From positions 62,001-126,000 of the forward strand of contig CANQQE010000005.1 of assembly GCA_947625935.1 (NCBI GenBank): a stretch of 64,000 bases of DNA. Reading direction: 5' to 3'. This DNA comes from an uncultured Muribaculaceae bacterium (GTDB lineage Bacteria > Bacteroidota > Bacteroidia > Bacteroidales > Muribaculaceae). The stretch's first letter is position 1; the number at the start of each line of letters is the position of its first letter. A program made the position numbers and the translations under genes. The notes beneath the pieces are model-generated. The model made no database searches, was not told where the DNA came from, and saw nothing but the letters and a program-made list of their open reading frames with translations. Below are positions 53,266-60,981 of the stretch, in pieces.

Positions 53266-54274
53266 CGGGTTGTGGCGTTTTTATCTTTTGATCAAAATGT
53301 GGCAATACCTTGTTGAGCGCGAGAAGCGTGGTCAGATAGGTGGCGCACAGCACGAAAAATTCTATGCGCAACGGGAATATCCCATTAAGCCATCCCCCGC
53401 CGAGATAGCAGAAAAACAGCAGCCACAGCGTGGCCTGGACGCTCACACAAAGTGTGCACCAAACCTTGGCTCTGAACTTCTGATACCAGATGCTCCAGAA
53501 TGTGAAGGGCAGACACATCACATTGCAGGCGGCAAGATAACATATCCATTGGGGAAACATAAGCAACGTCAACAGGCTCACCGTGAAATATGAAAACCCC
53601 ACTTCGCTCCAGCCGAATATGCCGAAAAATTTCGACGCCTTCATCTCCAACACGCTGTCGCATCCTCCCGCCTGAAGCACGCCGCACACTGCGTCGGCTG
53701 TACGGTTTTTCATTCCCGATGATTTTTGCACGAGAAGGTATGTGAGATATATGCCGCCGATGTTAAATAGCGTCAGTGCTATAGTCGACCAGTCGGCATA
53801 CAAATGGTTAGATATGAACAGATAGAGGAATAGTGCCACAACCCCGAGTGTGAGAATCCACTGTTTGGCCTTTCCGATTATCTCCGTGCGGCGGTGTGAC
53901 AGATAGTGCGGCTCGATTGATCGCCGGGTGGGGAACGCCATCATCACAAATCCGTTCCACACGTCGGCAAATTCGTCACGGCTCATTCGCTCAAGCACTC
54001 CCTCCGTGAGATAGTTCACCCCTTCGCTGTCGATAGCGGTAACGATGATGAAACCTTTGCCGGTTTGGGCCAGAAACGGTGGGGCTATTTTATCTACCTC
54101 ACTTTTGTCGCCGAGAGTTACCCCTTGACTGTCAATGCCGTAACGTTGCAATAGCTTTGAGAACCCAAACATTGACCGGAACGGCATCGTGTGAAACTGT
54201 TCGTTGGCGTAGTCAAGAGTGTGGGGTACCTCAAGCAGATTAAGCAGGTCGTTGAATGCGGTGGTCTCTTTCAT
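53252..54274 (-). CDS. VKOR-family disulfide-generating membrane protein with C39-like N-terminal domain
   Basis: A 340-residue protein. Residues 1-120 resemble a C39 peptidase-like domain (FGFSKLLQRYGIDSQGV, then GKGFIIVTAIDSEGVNYL), but the catalytic Cys position is not a cysteine, so it is probably a binding domain. Residues 135-330 form a five-helix VKOR domain. It has loop cysteines C197 and C205 (CGVLQAGGCDSV), the following Ser in FGWSEVGFSYF, and the active pair C273-T-L-C276. VKOR reoxidises a thioredoxin-like partner with quinone. The partner is probably the upstream thioredoxin (28 nt away). It overlaps the 51-residue peptide gene. Confidence 0.85.
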   Translation of the reverse strand: MKETTAFNDLLNLLEVPHTLDYANEQFHTMPFRSMFGFSKLLQRYGIDSQGVTLGDKSEVDKIAPPFLAQTGKGFIIVTAIDSEGVNYLTEGVLERMSRDEFADVWNGFVMMAFPTRRSIEPHYLSHRRTEIIGKAKQWILTLGVVALFLYLFISNHLYADWSTIALTLFNIGGIYLTYLLVQKSSGMKNRTADAVCGVLQAGGCDSVLEMKASKFFGIFGWSEVGFSYFTVSLLTLLMFPQWICYLAACNVMCLPFTFWSIWYQKFRAKVWCTLCVSVQATLWLLFFCYLGGGWLNGIFPLRIEFFVLCATYLTTLLALNKVLPHFDQKIKTPQPDEDY

Positions 54275-54302
54275 GACAGCGGGAGCGTTGGTTATGGTTT
54301 TG

Positions 54303-54596
54303 TCAGATAAACGATTCTACCTTGCTTAGTAGCATTTCACCGTCTATTTCGCCGGTGTGCCTCCACGCTTCCGTTCCATCTACATAAATCAGGAAAGTCG
54401 GAATTGATTTCACCCCGGCGATTTCTGAACTGCGGTTATGGGTATCAATGTCGTATTGGTAGACGGGAACTCGCCCTTCAAGCAACTCCTTAACCTCATC
54501 GACTATAGGCATCATGCGTTGGCAGTGAGGGCACCATGAAGCGTAAAACTCAACTAATACTACCCGGTCACTTTTGATGGCGTCTTGAAAGTTCAT
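54303..54596 (-). CDS. Thioredoxin-like protein with CPHC active site
   Basis: A 97-residue thioredoxin fold without a signal peptide. The active site is WCPHCQ (C22, C25) rather than WCGPC. The CPHC dipeptide is the one found in DsbA and favours oxidising chemistry. The cis-Pro loop is present (KSIPTFLIYVDG). With the VKOR gene directly downstream it likely forms a disulfide-forming or isomerising pair. If it stays in the cytoplasm the pairing is odd, because VKOR catalysis faces the periplasm in other bacteria. Topology should be checked before assigning a direction. Confidence 0.85.
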   Translation of the reverse strand: MNFQDAIKSDRVVLVEFYASWCPHCQRMMPIVDEVKELLEGRVPVYQYDIDTHNRSSEIAGVKSIPTFLIYVDGTEAWRHTGEIDGEMLLSKVESFI

Positions 54597-54689
54597 AGCT
54601 GATAAATTTTATTATTACTATCTTACAAACGCTACCGCCGCTTGAGGGTTCAGACCTTAATATTTTTTAGTCCATGGCGCATAACTAAA

Positions 54690-54726
54690 GCCGCACCGTT
54701 ACCCTCTGCAGGTAAGCCGGTGCGGT
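54690..54726 (-). terminator. Hairpin after the DUF805 gene
   Basis: CCGCACCG/CGGTGCGG plus inner TTACC/GGTAA form a long stem with a 7-nt loop, 34 nt past the DUF805 stop. Only a short UUUA follows. Confidence 0.6.
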
Positions 54727-54759
54727 CTTAAAATATGCTTTAAGAAGCTCTTTAGCCGA

Positions 54760-55116
54760 TTAATAGGCGTTGATGTTGTTGTCCGGAACTTCGCCGTACT
54801 GGTTGGTGTGGGGTTCGCTGGGTTTTACGGCCCAGATAATCCAGATAATCCAGCCGACGAGCGGGATAAGGTTAATCAGCCAATAGGCACCGCTTTTACC
54901 GGTATCGTGCATTCTGCGCCAGGATACGGCGAGAAACGGCACTACGGCCAAGATGCCGACGAACGGAATGAAATTCAGAATAAAGAAGGCTAAGAAAAAC
55001 CACCAGTATTCGGTCATCGACGCACGGCCGGTGAATGTCGCGTAAAGCATGAAGCAACGCTTGATCGCATCCCAAAATCCCATATTCTGGGTTGCTGCGG
55101 GTACATTAGAATCCAT
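54760..55116 (-). CDS. DUF805 small membrane protein
   Basis: A 118-residue protein with three or four membrane helices (YWWFFLAFFILNFIPFVGIL, then GAYWLINLIPLVGWIIWII). It has the family pattern GRASMTEYWWF near residue 34 and RRMHDTGKSGAYWL near 80. DUF805 proteins are widespread inner-membrane proteins of unknown function. It has its own terminator, and the next gene upstream starts about 60 nt beyond it on the same strand. Nothing in the sequence ties it to the thioredoxin operon. Confidence 0.88.
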   Translation of the reverse strand: MDSNVPAATQNMGFWDAIKRCFMLYATFTGRASMTEYWWFFLAFFILNFIPFVGILAVVPFLAVSWRRMHDTGKSGAYWLINLIPLVGWIIWIIWAVKPSEPHTNQYGEVPDNNINAY

Positions 55117-55178
55117 AATCTTTTAGCTTTTAAATTTGCACAAATGTGACTTGTGTTGGCGAAATTATGAAAATAATT

Positions 55179-56810
55179 TCAATTTTCAATGTCAAGTGAT
55201 ATGAATTTGCGAGATTTGATAGTGCGGGGGAGATTTGGCAGGCTATATTTATATATTTTTCCGCTGTCACCGTTCCAAAGCATCTGTACCGACATCTTTA
55301 TCTTGTCGGCCTCGGATTTGCCGGTAGCAAGAGCTAACAAGCGGTTTGCCGGCGACATATCAGGCAGTGGCGCGCCTACGGTTAGCTTGACCATCAAGTC
55401 GAGACTGTCGCGGCTGTAAAGGTTGGGGAACTCACCACGGAATGGATTGTCGCCTGCTATTTTGGGCCATTGCTCAAACGGCTTGCCGACGCATGATACA
55501 GGCAATATCGGATAGAACGTGATTCGGTCGCTGTCCATTGCCGCCGACAGGGTGTATTGGGCTATATCGTCAGTCCCGTCATAACGGTGTGGTATCCCGA
55601 GAGTCCACCATGGAGCGTTCTGTTGCAAAGGTATACGGGTATAGATCTCTCGGCAACCTGTTGTTTTGATAAGGTCTATTGAAAACCGTTGGTCGTCCGA
55701 CATGATTTTTTGTTCCCGGCACAGACTGATTAGAAAAGCGATGTTGAGTGCGGCGAGCGTCACTGCGACAGCCGTTTTCACCCTTTGGGATGATGGGCTG
55801 CAGGAGGCAAGCATCCTTAGGGTGACGATGACGATGCTAAGGTCCATCATCCACAGCGTGCGTCCGAACCTGGCGATTATTAATGCCATTGCATAATTTG
55901 CGATGGCTATGAGCAACCATGGCCATTCGGCCTTTAGGTTGTGCCAGGCGGTTGCCAACCCTTTGCGCATGGCTATAACCGTCATCGCGCCGATCGGCAG
56001 CAGCCAAAGCAACAGGCTAAGTATGGCTCGGCTTACAAGCCAGCGGTACATTCCGGGATCAAATGTGGCCTCTTGCCCATAGAAAAGGCGGTTGAATGTC
56101 CCCGGACCTAAGCACACTACTATTCCCGCCGCCAAACCTATGAGCATAGGGATCCGCGACTTTCGCAGTCGCGGCTGGCCTATGAAGACGAGTGCGGCAA
56201 CAGCAGCCGTCGGTAGGCTTATCCCTTCGTGCATCGCCCCGGCGAAAAACGCCGAGACAACCGCCCAGCGCATCGTAGAGGGGCTGGCTGTCGAGATTCT
56301 GTACAAGTAAATGTATAGGAGCCATAATGCGGGGAGGCTGCTCCACACATAGTTTATCTGATATAGATGCGAAACCATGTTGTCGTGCCACGGCAGAGTT
56401 ATCCACATCAGTGTGGCGGCGGTTGTTAAGGCAATGGGTGATTTAAATCCATCCTTGCCGAATGCGACGGACACAATCAGCATAAGCAATCCGATTATTG
56501 CGATTCCGTCGATAATGTCATTGAGCCACGGAGGGAGAAGGTCTGTGAAATAAGCGAACAGATGTGTCAGGCGGCTTCCGAAGTTGACATAGTGCATAAT
56601 GAAGCTGTCAATGGCTTGCGAGGGGGTGGAAATCAGGTCTGTGCCGGGACTGAGAAACCCTGCTCCCGGAATGTCGGTATAAGTGAACATATAGAACCAG
56701 TCATCTGAGTATGGTAGTGCGATAAGCTCCCACACTATAACCCCCGCTGCTGTCAGTAGCAGAAACAGAATGACAAAAATTATGTTTTTACTATTTCGGT
56801 ATGCTATCAT
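55179..56810 (-). CDS. DUF6056-like polytopic membrane protein (second of a pair)
   Basis: The start at ATG 56810 overlaps the upstream stop as ATGA; the in-frame ATG at 56882 would lie deep inside the neighbour. The product is 543 residues with roughly ten to eleven membrane helices in the first 380. It resembles GT-C-type glycosyltransferase or DUF6056 proteins, with an early PYSDDWFYMF loop (paired acidic residues after helix 1, as in GT-C enzymes). A soluble C-terminal domain of about 150 residues follows. It is a diverged paralogue of the upstream gene. An envelope glycan role is inferred; no substrate is known. Confidence 0.65.
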   Translation of the reverse strand: MIAYRNSKNIIFVILFLLLTAAGVIVWELIALPYSDDWFYMFTYTDIPGAGFLSPGTDLISTPSQAIDSFIMHYVNFGSRLTHLFAYFTDLLPPWLNDIIDGIAIIGLLMLIVSVAFGKDGFKSPIALTTAATLMWITLPWHDNMVSHLYQINYVWSSLPALWLLYIYLYRISTASPSTMRWAVVSAFFAGAMHEGISLPTAAVAALVFIGQPRLRKSRIPMLIGLAAGIVVCLGPGTFNRLFYGQEATFDPGMYRWLVSRAILSLLLWLLPIGAMTVIAMRKGLATAWHNLKAEWPWLLIAIANYAMALIIARFGRTLWMMDLSIVIVTLRMLASCSPSSQRVKTAVAVTLAALNIAFLISLCREQKIMSDDQRFSIDLIKTTGCREIYTRIPLQQNAPWWTLGIPHRYDGTDDIAQYTLSAAMDSDRITFYPILPVSCVGKPFEQWPKIAGDNPFRGEFPNLYSRDSLDLMVKLTVGAPLPDMSPANRLLALATGKSEADKIKMSVQMLWNGDSGKIYKYSLPNLPRTIKSRKFISLDIEN

Positions 56811-58453
56811 CTGATTGTGTCGATTCTTGTTATGCCGGTATTGGTATCGAGCCTGCGTAGCTGCCCTATGTAATAGCACCACAGAGTGTCACCCATATAT
56901 TCAATGGCCCATTCCTTGACCGGGTAGACGGTCGAGTGGCTTTTGCCGCCGTTGCGGGCCCGGTTCATCAGTGCGTTGACCGGACCCTCGTTTATCAGAC
57001 GGTCGCCTATGTGGGTGTCGCCGCGGAATGTTAGAATCAGACCGTCGCTGGAGCTTAGACGTTTGCGCCCGGCCAGAAAAGGGTATTGGCCCGACAGACC
57101 GGTGTTTCCTGCCGTTTTAGGCCACTCCTCGGGCTTTTTACCCGATAATTCAGCCGGAAGCATAAGGGTGTAGGGCGCTTTGTCGGTATGGTACATCGTC
57201 AGTGAGCTGTTGCCATAGCCCTCGGTGATGCTTTGCGGCACATTTAATGTCCACCACGGTAATCTGTCGGGAGCCAAGAAGTCAATGAACACTACCGGGG
57301 CGTCATTCTTTGACATCCATGTGGCTATAAAGTCGCTTTCAGCCGAAAGCCGGCGTTGTACCACCGCCGATGCCGTGATGGTAAAAAACAATGCCCCCCC
57401 GGCTATCGTTGCGATGCCATACCGTGGTGCGCGCCACCATCTGAAGTATTGGAAAAATGACTTGAAAAACAGTATAAGTCCAAATAAGTCTACAAACCAC
57501 AAGGCTCGTCCCCGCATCATCGTCGATAGGGCTATAGCCATGGCGCAGACCACAGCCGTCAGCCACACTACGTTGCCTTTGAGATAATTTTTAAGACCCG
57601 AACGTCCATCTTTGGCTAATGCGATGAGCGTCCCCGCTATGCCAAGATAGAAACCATAGCTTTCGATAAACAGGTTTATTGCCATCCATTTGAGGTAAGT
57701 GTTGTCGCGGCCTGTGATATGTTGGTCTACCCTTGCCATCATCCCAGAGTTGCAGAAGAATAACAATGCCACACCCGCCATTAAGGACAACAGAGCGATT
57801 CTGCGCCGGCGGTCGGTTCTGTCAATGGCGATCAGTGCGGCGCATCCGGCGGCGATTGGTAACGATGCCCCTTCGTGCATCATCCCGGTGATAGCGGCGA
57901 TGACCCATGGAATGAAACTACATCTTCCTGACCGCCACCGCCCCGACGCGAACAGATAGACGAAAATCATGATTATCGGCGATGTCCACAGATAGTTGAA
58001 AGCGAAATCGCTTGAAATCATATGGTTGTTCAGGGGCAAAATAATCCATGTGGTGAGCCACAGCACAGCCACGAATCCCGCCGACCGCATCACTCGCCTG
58101 CCGCCGCAGCTCAAAGCTAAAATCAGAAAGGTAGCTGCGAGCATTAATCCGTGAAGTGTTCTCGCCATCCATGCCGGAACGAGGTTTGCCAACGTCTGAA
58201 TGTAATTCGGCAGACGCGGGGTTGTGCATCGATGGTGTTGCCCGATCGCTTCAATGGCTTGGCCTAAAGTGGTGATTCTATCCCCCTTCATATGCCAGAA
58301 CTCGTCGTGCGAGTCGGGCATCAGCTTGTAGTTCCAGTCATCTACCCAATCTGTTCCCGACAGTTGCCACGCCACCATGCCCGCCGTCATGAGCAGAAAC
58401 AGCGCAATGGCGAATGTGTAGCGGTGGCGGTTGTGGCGTGTTGGTAACGGCAT
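56807..58453 (-). CDS. DUF6056-like polytopic membrane protein (first of a pair)
   Basis: A 548-residue protein with helix 1 at about 12-30, then DWVDDWNYKLMPDSHDEFWH, matching the DDWFYM loop of the next gene. Eight to ten more helices precede an extracytoplasmic C-terminal domain (WWTLNVPQSITEGYG, then KPEEWPKTAGNTGLSGQYP). The second gene carries the same landmarks (WWTLGIPHRYDG, FEQWPKIAGDNPFRGEFPN), so the two arose by duplication. They are translationally coupled by ATGA. Such pairs may be sugar or lipid-linked transferases, but no catalytic assignment is safe. Confidence 0.65.
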   Translation of the reverse strand: MPLPTRHNRHRYTFAIALFLLMTAGMVAWQLSGTDWVDDWNYKLMPDSHDEFWHMKGDRITTLGQAIEAIGQHHRCTTPRLPNYIQTLANLVPAWMARTLHGLMLAATFLILALSCGGRRVMRSAGFVAVLWLTTWIILPLNNHMISSDFAFNYLWTSPIIMIFVYLFASGRWRSGRCSFIPWVIAAITGMMHEGASLPIAAGCAALIAIDRTDRRRRIALLSLMAGVALLFFCNSGMMARVDQHITGRDNTYLKWMAINLFIESYGFYLGIAGTLIALAKDGRSGLKNYLKGNVVWLTAVVCAMAIALSTMMRGRALWFVDLFGLILFFKSFFQYFRWWRAPRYGIATIAGGALFFTITASAVVQRRLSAESDFIATWMSKNDAPVVFIDFLAPDRLPWWTLNVPQSITEGYGNSSLTMYHTDKAPYTLMLPAELSGKKPEEWPKTAGNTGLSGQYPFLAGRKRLSSSDGLILTFRGDTHIGDRLINEGPVNALMNRARNGGKSHSTVYPVKEWAIEYMGDTLWCYYIGQLRRLDTNTGITRIDTIR

Positions 58454-58507
58454 GGAACGGGTATATATGGGTGAGTCTGTATTTAGGCGTTTACGGCGTA
58501 TCTGTAT

Positions 58508-58545
58508 ATGAAAAAAAAGCTGACCACAATCCAGTGGGCAGCTTT
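58508..58545 (-). terminator. Strong intrinsic terminator after the lipoprotein gene
   Basis: AAAGCTG-CCAC pairs with GTGG-CAGCTTT with one bulge, followed on the minus strand by eight T residues. It isolates the lipoprotein gene from the DUF6056 pair. Confidence 0.88.
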
Positions 58546-58579
58546 GTTACTTTTGCTGTTAGAGACGTTGAATCTCTGA

Positions 58580-58792
58580 TTATTTAGCAGCTTCAGCGGC
58601 AGCAACTACAACAGTAGTGTCAGCGGCAACTGAGTCAGCGGCAACTGAGTCCTCAACTACAACGGCAGCCTCAACAACCTCAACGGTGTCAGCAGCAACT
58701 GAGTCGGTAGCTTCTGCGGCTTTGTCTGAACCACCGCAAGAGAACAATGATACGCTGAAAACAACAGCAAGTAATAAAACTAACTTTTTCAT
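58580..58792 (-). CDS. Small Ala/Val/Asp-rich lipoprotein
   Basis: A 70-residue protein starting at ATG 58792. The signal peptide MKKLVLLLAVVFSVSLFSCG ends in a lipobox (LFSC), so the mature protein is acylated at Cys19. The rest is low-complexity and acidic, with DSVAADSV/DTVEVVEAA repeats mirrored by tandem repeats in the DNA (58608-58690), and ends EAAK. It has its own near-perfect promoter and a strong terminator, which suggests an abundant monocistronic mRNA. No function is known. It could be a structural envelope lipoprotein. Confidence 0.75.
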   Translation of the reverse strand: MKKLVLLLAVVFSVSLFSCGGSDKAAEATDSVAADTVEVVEAAVVVEDSVAADSVAADTTVVVAAAEAAK

Positions 58793-58844
58793 TTTCTTTT
58801 TAATTAATAGATAAAACAATATTTCTTTTGCTTCAAAAACGCCA

Positions 58845-58875
58845 CAAAGTTAAGACAAAAAATCAATATGACAAA
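58845..58875 (-). promoter_or_regulatory. Consensus promoter of the lipoprotein gene
   Basis: -33 TTTG (58875-58872), 19-bp spacer, -7 TAACTTTG (58852-58845) on the minus strand. The leader is about 45 nt. Confidence 0.8.
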
Positions 58876-58952
58876 TACTTTTTTATGATTTTTTTTGTGT
58901 TAAATATTTCAACTGCCTGAAATCGTGAAATTTTGTCAATGATTTTGGCTTG

Positions 58953-60662
58953 TCATCTCTCTGCCGCAGTGAGCTTTTGGCGAGCTATATCGTTGGCTAA
59001 AGCCACCGCTTTAGTGATGTGGTCACAGATATTGCGCTCACCGATGAGCTGTTTCACTTTCGCGTGTTCGAGAGCCTTATGCACATTTTCGTTGACTCCC
59101 GACAACACTACCTCTATTCCTTCGCTTTGTGACGATTTGATAAGTATCTCTAAGTTATGGATGGCGGTTGAGTCGATAAACGGCACTTTTCGCATTCTGA
59201 TGATGCGCACCGCGGGTTTGTCTGACATCGACGTTCTCATCATTTCGTCAAACTTGGTGGCGACACCAAAGAAGAACGGGCCGTCAATTTCGTATATCGA
59301 CACGCCGCGTTCCACGTCGAGCACCTCATGGGTTGTCGATTCCGTCCCCTCGGCTATGTCAAGCTGTTCGCCGTAGACGCGTATCTGAGTGTTCTCGGTC
59401 ACGCGGCGCAGGAACAGGACTATCGCAAGCAAAAGCCCGATTTCGATTGCTATGGTGAGGTCGAAAACCACTGTAAGCAGGAATGTGACGATAAGCACCG
59501 ACACATCCCCCTTGGGAGCCTTGAAAATTCCTACTACCGTGCGCCATGCGCTCATGTTGTAGGCCACTACTATTAGCACTGCGGCCAGGCACGCCATCGG
59601 AATCACGTTGATGAGAGGCATAAGAAACAGGAAAATGAGCAGCAACACCACAGTGTGGATTATTCCGGCCACCGGCGTGCGTCCGCCGTTGGTGATGTTG
59701 GTCATCGTGCGGGCTATCGCGCCTGTCACCGGGATTCCGCCGAAAAACGGCACCGTGAGGTTGGCTATTCCCTGACCGATAAGTTCCGTGTTGCTGTTGG
59801 TGCGAGAGCCTGTCACACCGTCGGCCACCGTGGCCGACAGAAGCGACTCGATGGCGCAAAGGACCGCTATTGTAAACGCCGATGGCAGCAGCGAGTTGAT
59901 GTTGGTCATGTTCAGCTCAAACCCATGGGGCGTGGGGATGTCGGTCGACATAGACCCGAAGCGTCGGCCGATTGTGTCAACAGCAAACTCCGGGTAATAT
60001 AATGTGACGACATACACAGCCGCCGACACTATGATTATCGCAAGCAGTGCGCCTGGCAGCTTGCGCGACACCTTGGGGGTGACTATGATTATGGCCAGCG
60101 ATACGAGTCCGACGACGAGCGTCGGCCAGTGGATGTTGCTGAAATTGCGGAAATACATACCCCATTTGGGTATGAACTCACCCGGGATATCTTTAAGCCC
60201 TAATCCGAAGAAGTCGTTGATCTGCGTCGAGAAGATTGTCAGGGCGATACCGGCGGTAAAGCCTACGACAATGGGGTAGGGTATAAACTTGATGACCGTC
60301 CCGAGGTGAAACAGACCCATTGCCACAAGTATCAGTCCGGCCATGAATGTAGCGATAGCCAGCCCCGTGAGGCCGAACTGCATTATAATACTGTAGACGA
60401 TGACTATGAAGGCTCCCGTGGGACCGCCGATTTGCACGGAGTTGCCGCCGAAAGCCGACACCATGAAACCTCCGATAATTGCGGTTATGAGCCCGATTGT
60501 TGGGCTGACGCCCGAAGCGATACCGAATGCGATTGCGAGAGGGAGGGCTACTATGCCCACCACGATGCCGGCTACGAGGTCATCTTTGAACCTGGCTGCG
60601 GAATAATGGCGTAGTGCCGACACCAATTTCGGCTTGAAGTCAATTGTACCTGAAAAATTCAT
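58953..60662 (-). CDS. SulP-family anion transporter with STAS domain
   Basis: A 569-residue inner-membrane protein. The N-terminal half-motif is DDLVAGIVVGIVALPLAIAFGIASGVSP (SulP family), and about 12-14 helices run to residue 430, including NTELIGQGIANLTVPFFGGIPVTGAIARTMTN. The cytoplasmic STAS domain (about 445-560) has VPFIDSTAIHNLE. Substrates across the family include sulfate, bicarbonate and carboxylates. The sequence does not decide between them, and no carbonic anhydrase gene is adjacent. Its transcript ends near 58950, before the lipoprotein promoter. Confidence 0.93.
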   Translation of the reverse strand: MNFSGTIDFKPKLVSALRHYSAARFKDDLVAGIVVGIVALPLAIAFGIASGVSPTIGLITAIIGGFMVSAFGGNSVQIGGPTGAFIVIVYSIIMQFGLTGLAIATFMAGLILVAMGLFHLGTVIKFIPYPIVVGFTAGIALTIFSTQINDFFGLGLKDIPGEFIPKWGMYFRNFSNIHWPTLVVGLVSLAIIIVTPKVSRKLPGALLAIIIVSAAVYVVTLYYPEFAVDTIGRRFGSMSTDIPTPHGFELNMTNINSLLPSAFTIAVLCAIESLLSATVADGVTGSRTNSNTELIGQGIANLTVPFFGGIPVTGAIARTMTNITNGGRTPVAGIIHTVVLLLIFLFLMPLINVIPMACLAAVLIVVAYNMSAWRTVVGIFKAPKGDVSVLIVTFLLTVVFDLTIAIEIGLLLAIVLFLRRVTENTQIRVYGEQLDIAEGTESTTHEVLDVERGVSIYEIDGPFFFGVATKFDEMMRTSMSDKPAVRIIRMRKVPFIDSTAIHNLEILIKSSQSEGIEVVLSGVNENVHKALEHAKVKQLIGERNICDHITKAVALANDIARQKLTAAER

Positions 60663-60877
60663 TGCTGAGATAACGATTTAAACCTATTTTCAATCTTTTT
60701 GCTTTTTCAAGCCGCGAAGTTAACAAAATTTCGTAAAACCATCATCCCCCCGGTTTTAATTTAGGAAATAATTCGTTGGCCAAGACCCCAATATGGCCGG
60801 TCGGCTGAAGATGTCGCAGAACTACCCTGTCAAATTTAAATCATGTCATTCGTTAATTCAATGTATAATTGCGAATC

Positions 60878-60922
60878 AAGTCTGTAGGGCCTGCCCATGC
60901 CATGGGCAGGCCCTACAGACTT
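60878..60922. repeat. 45-bp near-perfect palindrome
   Basis: Two 22-nt arms beginning AAGTCTGTAGGG and ending CCCTACAGACTT are exact complements around a single C. The 60663-60981 gap also holds a TAACTTCG box (60722-60715) for SulP and a small GCGGCTCCGC hairpin, and has no gene. It may be a dispersed REP/MITE-like element or a terminator of the C10 peptidase gene. Confidence 0.7.
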
Positions 60923-60981
60923 GGGTTTATTGAAGGCGGCTCCGCAGCACCCCCGGACGTGTACAGTTTCTGTCGGCGGAA

